Assembly: GCA_003503945.1 (NCBI GenBank)
Contig: DOCD01000015.1
Span: 883-14,208 of the forward strand
DNA from: Clostridiales bacterium
Lineage (GTDB): Bacteria; Bacillota; Clostridia; Christensenellales; Borkfalkiaceae
Direction: 5' to 3'
Length of the DNA: 13,326 nt
In this document: one piece after another, positions 1 to 7,056 of the stretch
Layout of the letters: every line of letters begins with the position of its first letter
Position numbering within the stretch: the stretch's first letter is position 1
Notes under the pieces: model-generated
Databases searched by the model: none
Told to the model about the DNA's origin: nothing
Seen by the model: the letters and a program-made list of their open reading frames with translations, nothing else
Position numbers and translations under genes: made by a program

Positions 1-1994
1 ATGGGGTTGAACTCGTGCAAATCGCTTATAATCTGTTTAATCTGCGCAACGGTTTTACCCTGAGCCTTTGCAAGCGCCTCGATGTCCGCTTCCTCGGTGG
101 GAACGAACTCGTGAAGAGGCGGGTCGAGGAAACGGATAGTTACGGGCTGACCTTCCAGAGCTTCCATAAGTCCTTCGAAGTCCGCCTGCTGCATGGGCTC
201 GATTTTAGCGAGCGCAGCTTCTCTCTCTTCTACGGTGTCGGAGCAAATCATTTCTCTGAAAGCGCCGATACGAGCGGGGTCGAAGAACATATGCTCGGTA
301 CGGCAAAGGCCGATGCCCTGCGCGCCGAATGCAGCAGCCTGCTTCGCGTCCTTAGGTGTGTCGGCGTTAGTCCTTACGCCAAGCTTCTTATATTTATCCG
401 CAAGCGCCATTATCCTGCCGAAGTAGCCCGAGTTGGGGTCTGCGGGAACGGTAGGGATAAGGCAGTCGTAAATTTTACCGGTGGAGCCGTCAAGGGAAAT
501 TTCGTCGCCTTCCTTGAATACCTTGCCTGCAAGGGTGAAGCGCTTCTTTTCCTCTTCCATCTTGATGTCGCCGCAGCCGGATACGCAGCAGGTACCCATA
601 CCGCGCGCAACAACCGCCGCGTGGGAAGTCTGTCCGCCGCGAACCGTCAAGATACCCTGAGCGAACTTCATGCCTTCGATATCTTCGGGGGAAGTTTCAA
701 GACGAACGAGAACGACTTTCTTACCCTTCTTGCCTTCGGTAACCGCGTCTTCCGCAGTGAACACGATGCTGCCCGCAGCCGCGCCGGGGGAAGCGGCGAT
801 ACCCTTTCCGACAACATTAGTCTTGTTGGCTTCCTTCAAAGCCTTCGTATCGAACTGAGGGTGAAGAAGCATATCCAGAGATTTTGCGTCAATCTGCATA
901 AGCGCTTCTTTTTCGGTAATCATTTTTTCGTCTATGAGGTCGCAAGCAATCTTGATTGCGGCTGCCGCGGTACGTTTACCGTTACGGGTCTGCAACATAT
1001 AGAGCTTACCCTTTTCGATTGTGAACTCCATATCCTGCATATCGCGGTAGTGCTTTTCAAGCGTATCGCATACTTCGAGGAACTGCTTGTACACATCGGG
1101 CAGAACTTTCGCCATTTTCGCGATGGGCATCGGGGTGCGGACGCCGGCTACGACGTCTTCGCCCTGAGCGTTCATAAGGAATTCGCCCATAAGCCCTTTT
1201 TCGCCCGTTGCGGGGTTACGGGTGAACGCAACGCCCGTTCCGCAATCGTCGCCCATGTTGCCGAACGCCATCATCTGTACGTTTACGGCAGTACCCCACG
1301 AATAGGGAATGTCGTGGTCCATACGATAGACGTTTGCACGGGGGTTGTCCCACGAACGGAAAACGGCTTTGATAGCTTCGAAAAGCTGTTCCTTGGGGTC
1401 GTCGGGGAAGTCTTTGCCGAGCTGAGCTTTGTACTCTGCCTTGAACTGATATGCAAGATTTTTGAGGTCGTCGGCGGTGAGGTCAACGTCGTATTCGACG
1501 CCCTTTTCTTCCTTCATCTTGTCGATGAGCTTCTCAAAGTACTTTTTGCCTACCTCCATAACGACGTCGGAGAACATCTGAATAAATCTTCTGTAACAGT
1601 CCCAAGCCCAACGGGGATTGTTTGATTTTTCAGCTATTGTGTTTACTACGTCTTCATTGAGCCCGAGGTTTAAGATGGTATCCATCATACCGGGCATGGA
1701 AGCCCTTGCACCCGAACGAACGGAAACAAGCAAAGGGTTTTCCTTATCGCCGAACTTCTTGCCGCAGACTTCTTCCATCTTTTCGATGTATTCCATAATT
1801 TCTTTCTGAATGTCGGCGTTGATTTTTCTGCCGTCTTCATAATACTGCGTGCAGGCTTCGGTTGAAATTGTAAAGCCCTGGGGTACGGGAAGCCCGATTT
1901 TTGTCATTTCTGCGAGGTTTGCGCCCTTGCCGCCCAAAAGCTCGCGCATGGTTGCGTCGCCTTCGGTGAAGAGATAGCAATACTTCTGTGCCAT
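1..1994 (-). CDS. ppdK: Pyruvate, phosphate dikinase (partial, C-terminus beyond window edge)
   Basis: Interconverts pyruvate, ATP and phosphate with phosphoenolpyruvate, AMP and diphosphate in the cytosol; in anaerobic Clostridia it serves glycolysis or gluconeogenesis. About 664 codons are visible of roughly 875 usual for the family. The N-terminal ATP-grasp part carries GGKGANLAEM near residue 20 and SVRSGARASMPGMMDT near 95. The phosphohistidine domain has GGQTSHAAVVARGMG, with the catalytic His at about residue 458 and the neighbouring Thr, target of the PDRP regulator in other species, also present. The start of the PEP/pyruvate TIM barrel shows GLCRTEHMFF near 565 and RFLDPPLHEF. The frame is open from the ATG to base 1 with no frameshift and ends in HEFNP, so the catalytic Cys region lies outside. 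The ATG is chosen because GGAGG stands 9 nt upstream. A separate promoter and the recO terminator make it its own transcription unit. A long plus-strand open frame inside it is only an antisense shadow. Confidence 0.97.
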   Translation of the reverse strand, partial: MAQKYCYLFTEGDATMRELLGGKGANLAEMTKIGLPVPQGFTISTEACTQYYEDGRKINADIQKEIMEYIEKMEEVCGKKFGDKENPLLVSVRSGARASMPGMMDTILNLGLNEDVVNTIAEKSNNPRWAWDCYRRFIQMFSDVVMEVGKKYFEKLIDKMKEEKGVEYDVDLTADDLKNLAYQFKAEYKAQLGKDFPDDPKEQLFEAIKAVFRSWDNPRANVYRMDHDIPYSWGTAVNVQMMAFGNMGDDCGTGVAFTRNPATGEKGLMGEFLMNAQGEDVVAGVRTPMPIAKMAKVLPDVYKQFLEVCDTLEKHYRDMQDMEFTIEKGKLYMLQTRNGKRTAAAAIKIACDLIDEKMITEKEALMQIDAKSLDMLLHPQFDTKALKEANKTNVVGKGIAASPGAAAGSIVFTAEDAVTEGKKGKKVVLVRLETSPEDIEGMKFAQGILTVRGGQTSHAAVVARGMGTCCVSGCGDIKMEEEKKRFTLAGKVFKEGDEISLDGSTGKIYDCLIPTVPADPNSGYFGRIMALADKYKKLGVRTNADTPKDAKQAAAFGAQGIGLCRTEHMFFDPARIGAFREMICSDTVEEREAALAKIEPMQQADFEGLMEALEGQPVTIRFLDPPLHEFVPTEEADIEALAKAQGKTVAQIKQIISDLHEFNP

Positions 1995-2003
1995 TAGAAA
2001 ATT

Positions 2004-2008
2004 CCTCC
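2004..2008 (-). promoter_or_regulatory. Shine-Dalgarno site of ppdK
   Basis: On the minus strand GGAGG lies 9 nt before the ATG at 1994. It fixes the ppdK start. Confidence 0.85.
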
Positions 2009-2035
2009 AAATTAATTAATTTTATTAACTATTTA

Positions 2036-2064
2036 AGTATAATATAATCCGCCGATTAAAGCAA
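2036..2064 (-). promoter_or_regulatory. Sigma-A type promoter of ppdK
   Basis: On the minus strand TTGCTT (2064-2059) and TATACT (2041-2036) are separated by exactly 17 nt. Both boxes are close to the TTGACA and TATAAT consensus. The AT-rich leader from here to the Shine-Dalgarno site is about 25 nt. The recO terminator lies just upstream, so ppdK most likely starts its own transcript here. The call is by eye, with no expression data. Confidence 0.75.
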
Positions 2065-2107
2065 GTGTTTAAGGTAAAATTTGTTAAAAATAGCTAAATT
2101 TTTCCAT

Positions 2108-2144
2108 AAAAAAACGGCGTAAGCGAAACCTCGCTATTACGCCG
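2108..2144 (-). terminator. Rho-independent terminator after recO
   Basis: Read on the minus strand, a GC-rich stem (CGGCGTAATAGCGA pairing with TCGCTTACGCCG, with a 2-nt bulge and a GGTT loop) is followed by seven T. It begins only 3 nt after the recO stop and ends the era-recO transcript before the ppdK promoter. Confidence 0.92.
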
Positions 2145-2147
2145 CGT

Positions 2148-2870
2148 TTAAATCAGTCTTATGTACTCCGACAAGCTTTTGAACGATACGTTCAGCTTGT
2201 ACGATACGTATTCGCGGATTAAGCGCAGGGCGCGTTTTTCGCCGTCGTCAGTCACGCACTCCTCGTCGAAGGATTTGCCCTGCAACTTCCTTATCACGTT
2301 ATACGTCACCCTGCTTGCGCCCGCGCCGTCGCCGCATTCGGCGCATATGAACGAGCCCGCGCCCATATCGAAGCGCAGCGCCGTTTGACCGCTTTGAAGG
2401 TCGGCGCCGCACACCGCGCATCGTTCGGCGTTTATGCCGTAGCCCGAACGGCTCAGCGCGAACAGAAGGAACTTTATCAGCGCCTGCGTTTCGTTGCCCA
2501 AGCACATTTCGGACAGCGCGCCCACCGCGGCGTACAGTATCTCGCGGCATTCGTCGCCCTCGTACGTCAAAGCATTCGCCGCCTCTACCGCCGCGCTCGC
2601 CGCGTAAAATTTGTTTACGTCGGTACGTAAATCGTAAAAGCTTTCGTTTTCGGAAGCGTTGATTACGGTATACCTGTCGCCGCGCTTAGATAAAACGTAC
2701 TCCGCAAAGCAAAAAGGCTGCGCAGCAAATTTGAGCTTCGCCGCCGCCTTTTTAACCCCCTTTATCCCTGCGGAAATTTTCCCGTTTTCCGCCGATAACA
2801 GGGTCAGAATTTTATCGTTTTCGCCATAGTCAATAGAACGCAGCATTAATGCATTTACTTTTATTTCCAT
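2148..2870 (-). CDS. recO: DNA repair protein RecO
   Basis: Recombination mediator of the RecFOR pathway; it helps load RecA on SSB-coated single-stranded DNA and anneals strands. The 240 residues are close to the family length (about 240-255). The N-terminal OB-fold begins MEIKVNALMLRSIDYGENDKILTLL, typical of RecO. A zinc-finger motif CAVC (151-154) with CAEC (176-179) is complete, as in the Bacillota type. Start choice: ATG at 2870; an in-frame GTG two codons earlier (2876) is possible. Neither has a good Shine-Dalgarno site, which may mean weak translation or a role for the structured leader upstream. Position after era and yqzL matches Bacillus subtilis. The stop runs directly into a terminator, so recO is the last gene of the unit. 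Confidence 0.95.
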   Translation of the reverse strand: MEIKVNALMLRSIDYGENDKILTLLSAENGKISAGIKGVKKAAAKLKFAAQPFCFAEYVLSKRGDRYTVINASENESFYDLRTDVNKFYAASAAVEAANALTYEGDECREILYAAVGALSEMCLGNETQALIKFLLFALSRSGYGINAERCAVCGADLQSGQTALRFDMGAGSFICAECGDGAGASRVTYNVIRKLQGKSFDEECVTDDGEKRALRLIREYVSYKLNVSFKSLSEYIRLI

Positions 2871-2885
2871 GTTCACGCATTTCTT

Positions 2886-3004
2886 TTTCTACGAAAAACA
2901 AATGCCGTGAGTTTATCTGCGGTCGTAAAACGGCTTAACGGGCGAAATCAATCCGCCCTTGCCGTTTTTCGGACTTAATAATCTAAAACTTGTTTTTGTA
3001 GAAA
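2886..3004. repeat. Imperfect long inverted repeat enclosing an inner hairpin, yqzL-recO intergenic region
   Basis: TTTCTACGAAAAACAA at 2886-2901 is matched by its reverse complement at 2990-3004, lacking one base (the G). Inside, AAAACGGC (2927-2934) pairs with GCCGTTTT (2961-2968), and within that GGGCG (2940-2944) pairs with CGCCC (2954-2958). The whole 119 bases can fold into one long rod on either strand. Read on the minus strand it would sit in the leader of recO. It could be an attenuator, a structured RNA, or a small palindromic repeat element. I see no flanking target duplication and no open frame inside. The inner hairpin ends in T runs on both strands and could terminate in either direction. 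Confidence 0.6.
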
Positions 3005-3011
3005 TATGCCT

Positions 3012-3051
3012 TGAAAAGTTTTAACGCGCGAGCTATCGCGCTAACTTTTCA
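3012..3051. repeat. Strong stem-loop directly after yqzL
   Basis: TGAAAAGTT at 3012-3020 pairs with AACTTTTCA at 3043-3051, and inside the stem GCGCGA pairs with TCGCGC around a TAGC loop. It begins about 13 nt past the yqzL stop in the direction of transcription. No run of T follows on the minus strand, so it is more likely an mRNA-stabilising or processing hairpin than a classical terminator. Confidence 0.6.
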
Positions 3052-3064
3052 GCGGCTAATTTTA

Positions 3065-3166
3065 TTATTCGTTATCAAGATGCTTATAAAGCATGTAATA
3101 GCTTACGTTGCCCGTTTTTTCGAACATCTTCCAGGCAAGTTCAGCCGCGTCTTTATCTCTTTTCAT
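3065..3166 (-). CDS. yqzL: YqzL-like small protein
   Basis: A 33-residue protein, MKRDKDAAELAWKMFEKTGN followed by VSYYMLYKHLDNE. The core W-K-x-F-x-x-T-G-N-x-x-x-Y-x-L-x-K is the pattern of the YqzL family, a short protein encoded between era and recO in Bacillus subtilis and many other Bacillota; its function is unknown. Here it sits in exactly that place. AGAGGT lies 5 nt before the ATG and supports the start, and a TAA stop closes the frame. It is shorter than the length limit of most gene finders. The 91 nt between the era stop and this start show only a weak 6-bp stem and no clear promoter, so it is probably co-transcribed with era. The family assignment rests on remembered pattern and on synteny, not on a search. 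Confidence 0.85.
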   Translation of the reverse strand: MKRDKDAAELAWKMFEKTGNVSYYMLYKHLDNE

Positions 3167-3257
3167 ACGCCACCTCTTAATAAGAGTGTGTGCGATTTAA
3201 AATGAATTATTTACACAATTTGCTAAACTGCGGAGAAGCAAACAGCTTACACGCAAT

Positions 3258-4139
3258 TTAATCGTCATAGCCGAAATCTTTCAATAAATTCGGGCGATTC
3301 CGCCAATCTTCTTTGACTTTGACGTACGTCGTCAAAAACACTTTCGCGCCGAGGAATTTTTCCATATCCTTTCTCGCAAAGGAGGAAACCTCCTTTATCG
3401 CCGAACCCTGTTTGCCTATGAGTATCGCTTTATGGTTAGGCTTTTCGCATATTATGTCGAGGTTGACTTCATATACGCCGTTTTCCTGTTTTTCGAAGGT
3501 ATTTATAACGACGGCTATGCCGTGAGGAACTTCCTGACCGAATTTAAGTAAAATCTTTTCGCGCATTATTTCCGAAACCATAAACTTTTCGGACTTATCG
3601 GAAACGATATCCTCCGCGATTACCTTGTCGCCTTCGGGCATTTTAGCCGCAAGATATTCTTCGAGCTTGCCGATATTCGTAAACTTTCGCGCAGACACGG
3701 GCAGAATATCGCAGTCTATACCGTTTTCGTAAAACTTTTTCACATCGGCGGGTATATTTTCTTTGGGCATTATATCTATTTTGGTATAAGCTATCGCCAT
3801 AGGCGTGCCGTCCGACATATACTTTTTTATAAGCGCGATATCGCCGTCGGAAACGCCGCCGTGCCCGTCGTGAACGTACAAAATAAAATCGACGTCCTTT
3901 GCCGCCGTTTCGGTAGTTTTAACCATTTGCGCCGCAAGACGGCTGCCCGCCTTGTAAATGCCTGGGGTATCCACGAACACAAGCTGATAATCGGGCTTTG
4001 TGAGTATGCCCATAATCGCGTCGCGCGTGGTCTGGGGCTTGGGCGATACTATCGCCACCTTTTCGCCCACAAGCACGTTGACGAGCGTGCTTTTGCCCGC
4101 GTTGGCTTTGCCGATAACGCCTATAAAACCGCTCCTCAT
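3258..4139 (-). CDS. era: GTPase Era
   Basis: Essential Ras-like GTPase that binds the 3' end of 16S rRNA through a KH domain and checks 30S subunit maturation. The 293 residues fit the usual length of about 300. G1 is GKANAGKST (10-18), the effector region PKPQTTR (33-39), G3 DTPG (57-60), G4 TKID (119-122) and G5 VSA (148-150). The C-terminal KH domain shows LIGKQGSAIKE near residue 240. Two departures stand out: the usual RPNVGKST form of G1 is KANAGKST, and the first Asn of the NKxD motif is Thr. The ATG overlaps the ybeY stop by 4 nt (ATGA), indicating translational coupling; both proteins act on the 16S rRNA 3' end. GGGG lies about 8 nt upstream as a modest Shine-Dalgarno site. Confidence 0.97.
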   Translation of the reverse strand: MRSGFIGVIGKANAGKSTLVNVLVGEKVAIVSPKPQTTRDAIMGILTKPDYQLVFVDTPGIYKAGSRLAAQMVKTTETAAKDVDFILYVHDGHGGVSDGDIALIKKYMSDGTPMAIAYTKIDIMPKENIPADVKKFYENGIDCDILPVSARKFTNIGKLEEYLAAKMPEGDKVIAEDIVSDKSEKFMVSEIMREKILLKFGQEVPHGIAVVINTFEKQENGVYEVNLDIICEKPNHKAILIGKQGSAIKEVSSFARKDMEKFLGAKVFLTTYVKVKEDWRNRPNLLKDFGYDD

Positions 4140-4594
4140 CTCGAATACCCCGCTTTTTCAAGCACTTTTTCTTCTTTTTCGCGCATAACGCGCTTGTCCT
4201 CTTCGGTCATATGGTCGTAACCGAGCAAATGACATATGCCGTGCGCGGCAAGATAATTGAGCTCCCTTTCGAACGAGTGCCCGTATTCCTCCGCCTGCTC
4301 CTCCGCGCGGCGCACGCATATAGCTATGCTGCCTATAAACAGATTGCCTTCCTCGTCGATATCGGCGGGGAAGTTCTTCTTTTCAAGCTTTTTTGCGAAA
4401 ATGCCGTCGAGCGACGGAAAACTTAAAACGTCTGTCACCTCGTCTATTCCGCGATTTTCGCGGTTGAGCCTGCGTATTTCCTGCTCGTCGACGGTTACTA
4501 TTTCCGCGGACAGGTTGCAGTCGCTTTCAAACTCTTCTTCAAACGCCTTAGAAAGCGAGGTAAAATCCCGCTCGCTGTAAATAATAATTTTCAT
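4136..4594 (-). CDS. ybeY: Endoribonuclease YbeY
   Basis: Metal-dependent single-strand endoribonuclease involved in 16S rRNA 3'-end maturation and ribosome quality control. The 152 residues match the family. The zinc-binding motif HGICHLLGYDH gives His118, His122 and His128 (H-x3-H-x5-H), and the conserved TDVLSFP stretch lies at 54-60, with an Arg (48) just before it. The start is taken as ATG 4594, preceded by the purine stretch GAAGAAG. An in-frame GTG at 4600 would overlap the pgpH stop as GTGA and is the alternative. The gene overlaps era by 4 nt. In Bacillus subtilis dgkA and cdd lie between ybeY and era; here they are missing. Confidence 0.96.
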   Translation of the reverse strand: MKIIIYSERDFTSLSKAFEEEFESDCNLSAEIVTVDEQEIRRLNRENRGIDEVTDVLSFPSLDGIFAKKLEKKNFPADIDEEGNLFIGSIAICVRRAEEQAEEYGHSFERELNYLAAHGICHLLGYDHMTEEDKRVMREKEEKVLEKAGYSR

Positions 4595-4596
4595 AA

Positions 4597-6060
4597 TCAC
4601 TTCTTCTTCGAAACGGAAAGTTTGGGGTACGCCACGCGCGAGTGGTAAACGCCCGTAAGCTGATTTACTATAGTGCTCTTTACGATAGTGAGCTCGCGCA
4701 TGGTTATGTTGCAGTTATCGAACTGACCCAAATCCAGCCTTTCTTCGATAAGTCCTCTTACGAAAGCTTCGACCTTTTCGGGCGAACGGTCGGGAAGGGT
4801 ACGCGTCGCCGCTTCAGAGGAGTCGGCTATCATAATGAGCGCGGCTATCTTGGATTCGGGTATAGGCCCCGAATACGAATAGTTGTCGATATTCAGTTCG
4901 CCGTCGGAAAGCTTGAGCGCCTTATAGTAGAAATATTTAATGGGCATAGTGCCGTGGTGCTGAATAGCGACGTCCGCGAAAAACTCGGGCAAATGGCTCT
5001 TCTTTATAAGCTGAGCGCCGTTGCGCGTATGCGAGCGGATAATATCGACCGAAAGCTCGGGCGTGATGTCGTCGTGGAAGTTATAATCGGTCTGGTTTTC
5101 GGAGAACATTTCGGGCGCTTTGAGCTTGCCCACGTCGTGATAAAACGCCGCCGCGCGCGCAAGCTCGGGGTCCTCGCCAATCGCCTTTGCACACGCTTCG
5201 ACAAGCTGAGATACGACTAGCGAGTGGCTGTAAGTGCCGGGGGCGTTTTCCTTCAATTTCTTTATAAGCTTTGCGCTGTCGCCGGTGAGCTCCCTTAAAC
5301 GGAAAACCGTCATTTCGGCGAAAAACCTTTCGCATACGGGCAGAATGAACATATACAGCATTACCGAAAGTATGCAGCTCAGCGCGCCGAATATAAGCAA
5401 ATCGAGTATATCGCCCGCCGTGTATGTCGCAAGACTGACGGGAAGAATAATCACGCAGTTTATCACCTCGACGGGAATCAGCAAAATAAACGCCAGAAGC
5501 ACGCTCTGGAACCGCGTTTTAACCGAATTGAAAACGAATACCGCGACTATTCCCGAGCAGAACGTGCAAAGTAAGCACGCATAGCTCTCGAACATATAAT
5601 CGCGCATCAGGGTCAGGTTTGTAAACCTGTCTATAATAAGCATCATGAGCGCGTAAACCGAATTTATGAAAATCGCGTCGCGCCGTCTGAAAAGTGTGAC
5701 CGACATCAGTGCGAGGAAAGCCACGGGGCGCGACATACGGTGAACGTACTTCATTGTGAACACGAGCGCGAAGGATATATATATTATAAGGAAAAGCTCG
5801 GTTGTTTTCGAGTATCGCGACAAAACGGCTTTATTTTCAAAGAAAAAGTAGCAATACAGCATTGCCGAAAGCACGGCAAAAGATATCGCCACCGTTAAAA
5901 GCGACTGCTGGTTTTGAACAAAGTAGCCCAAAAAGCCCGAAGTTCCTTCTTCGATAAGCACCATACAGGCTACCATTATATAAAGCCCCAGAGTGCCCGT
6001 AACGAAAGAAACAAGACTTTTTGCTATATCTTTTTTACTCAGTTTTGTTACCGTCTGCAC
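4597..6060 (-). CDS. pgpH: PgpH/YqfF-type membrane HD phosphodiesterase, lacking the extracellular domain
   Basis: Likely hydrolyses the second messenger c-di-AMP to pApA at the membrane, as PgpH does in Listeria and Bacillus. The 487 residues start with a membrane segment (about 17-37), a short loop, then about six to seven hydrophobic segments up to residue 244, then a cytosolic HD domain. Metal-site residues are all present: His279 (TYSHS), His308-Asp309 (YHDVGK), His344, His368-His369 (AIQHHGT) and Asp413 (IADSSE); their spacing agrees with the PgpH set known to me. Family members are usually about 700 residues because a large extracellular 7TMR-HDED domain follows the first membrane segment; here a loop of roughly 15 residues replaces it. 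Start is GTG at 6060, supported by a perfect AGGAGG 7 nt upstream. It overlaps the end of phoH by 26 nt. Confidence 0.92.
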   Translation of the reverse strand: MQTVTKLSKKDIAKSLVSFVTGTLGLYIMVACMVLIEEGTSGFLGYFVQNQQSLLTVAISFAVLSAMLYCYFFFENKAVLSRYSKTTELFLIIYISFALVFTMKYVHRMSRPVAFLALMSVTLFRRRDAIFINSVYALMMLIIDRFTNLTLMRDYMFESYACLLCTFCSGIVAVFVFNSVKTRFQSVLLAFILLIPVEVINCVIILPVSLATYTAGDILDLLIFGALSCILSVMLYMFILPVCERFFAEMTVFRLRELTGDSAKLIKKLKENAPGTYSHSLVVSQLVEACAKAIGEDPELARAAAFYHDVGKLKAPEMFSENQTDYNFHDDITPELSVDIIRSHTRNGAQLIKKSHLPEFFADVAIQHHGTMPIKYFYYKALKLSDGELNIDNYSYSGPIPESKIAALIMIADSSEAATRTLPDRSPEKVEAFVRGLIEERLDLGQFDNCNITMRELTIVKSTIVNQLTGVYHSRVAYPKLSVSKKK

Positions 6061-7039
6061 CGGATAACCTCCTCTTTTCGTCGTCCTTGTCGGCTTTGTC
6101 GTAAGCCCTGACTATTTTCATAACCATAGGGTTGCGGACGACGTCTTTATCGGTCAAGTGAATTATACCCACGCCCTCTACGTCCTTTAAAACTTCCGCG
6201 GCGTGGTCGAGCCCGCTCGATTTGCCCGACGGCAGGTCAATCTGCGTTGCGTCGCCGGTAATAACCATTTTGCTGCCGTCGCCGAGACGGGTTAAAAACA
6301 TTTTCATCTGTTCGCGCGTGGTGTTCTGCGCCTCGTCTAAAATTATGAAAGCGTTGGAAAGCGTCCTGCCGCGCATATACGCAAGCGGAGCTATTTCAAT
6401 CGAACCGCGCTCCATAAGCTTTGTGTAGGTTTCGAGCCCGAGCATTTCCTGCAAGGCGTCGTATAAGGGGCGAAGATACGGGTCGACCTTATTTTGCAAA
6501 TCGCCCGGCAGAAAGCCGAGCTTTTCGCCCGCTTCGACCGCGGGTCGGGTCAAAATAATTTTATCCGCCTGTCTGCTTTTCATCGCCTGCACGGCAACGC
6601 ACACCGCAAGATAGGTTTTGCCCGTGCCCGCGGGGCCTATGCCGAACGTAACGGGGTTTATCTTAATGCTGTCGATATACTTTTTCTGCCCTACGGTTTT
6701 GCACTTAACGGGCTTTCCGCGGTAAGTTATCGCGACCGTATCGGAGGAAAGCTTGGTTATATCCTGCGCCTTGCCCTCGCGCGCGAGTTCCACGCAGTAC
6801 TCCACCCTGCCTTTATCCGGGGTATCGCCGCCGCTTACGAGCACAGAAAGGCTTTCGAGTACTGCCGCGGCCTGCGCAGCGCGCTCCTCCGAGCCCTCGA
6901 TTATAAACGTAAGCCCCTCGACGCGGATTATTACGCCCAGCCCGCGCATTATTATATTTAAATTTTCGTCAAACGTGCCGAGAAGCTTTTGAAGCTTGTC
7001 CATACTGCCCGCTTCGACTTTTTTAATGCAATCAGACAT
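6035..7039 (-). CDS. phoH: PhoH family ATPase (PhoH/YbeZ-like)
   Basis: P-loop ATPase of the PhoH/YbeZ family, thought to act as an RNA helicase-like partner of YbeY in RNA and ribosome metabolism; the precise activity is not settled. The 334 residues fit the family (about 320-350). The Walker A motif GPAGTGKT is at 135-142, TRPAVEAGEKLGFLPGD follows at 164-180, and Walker B FIILDEAQN is at 231-239, with TGDATQIDLP after it. The N-terminal 100 residues form the small KH-like region usual in this family. The charged tail after residue 315 is not conserved. It begins 17 nt after yqfD, with no strong Shine-Dalgarno site, and overlaps pgpH at its end. Adjacency to pgpH and ybeY is the normal Bacillota arrangement. 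Confidence 0.96.
   Translation of the reverse strand: MSDCIKKVEAGSMDKLQKLLGTFDENLNIIMRGLGVIIRVEGLTFIIEGSEERAAQAAAVLESLSVLVSGGDTPDKGRVEYCVELAREGKAQDITKLSSDTVAITYRGKPVKCKTVGQKKYIDSIKINPVTFGIGPAGTGKTYLAVCVAVQAMKSRQADKIILTRPAVEAGEKLGFLPGDLQNKVDPYLRPLYDALQEMLGLETYTKLMERGSIEIAPLAYMRGRTLSNAFIILDEAQNTTREQMKMFLTRLGDGSKMVITGDATQIDLPSGKSSGLDHAAEVLKDVEGVGIIHLTDKDVVRNPMVMKIVRAYDKADKDDEKRRLSGADGNKTE
6068..6073 (-). promoter_or_regulatory. Consensus Shine-Dalgarno site of pgpH, inside phoH
   Basis: AGGAGG on the minus strand stands 7 nt before the GTG at 6060. It lies within the last codons of phoH and decides the GTG start. Confidence 0.9.
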
Positions 7040-7056
7040 ATTAATTCTGTTTGAAA

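Noticed and set aside
15..1625. A 536-codon open frame on the plus strand
   Set aside because: It lies exactly antisense to ppdK, whose minus-strand frame has clear catalytic motifs. The plus-strand protein has no recognisable domain and is rich in F, H and R, as expected from antisense of GC-biased codons.
2886..3051. CRISPR array or transposon end
   Set aside because: The repeats are inverted and nested rather than direct and regularly spaced. No transposase, cas gene or target duplication is visible nearby.
3167..3257. Promoter for yqzL-recO in the era-yqzL gap
   Set aside because: AT-rich words are present but no minus-35/minus-10 pair at a proper distance; only a weak TTTGCT/AGCAAA stem is seen.
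4642..5220. A 192-codon plus-strand open frame opposite pgpH
   Set aside because: It lies over the HD domain of pgpH on the other strand and has no independent motif.
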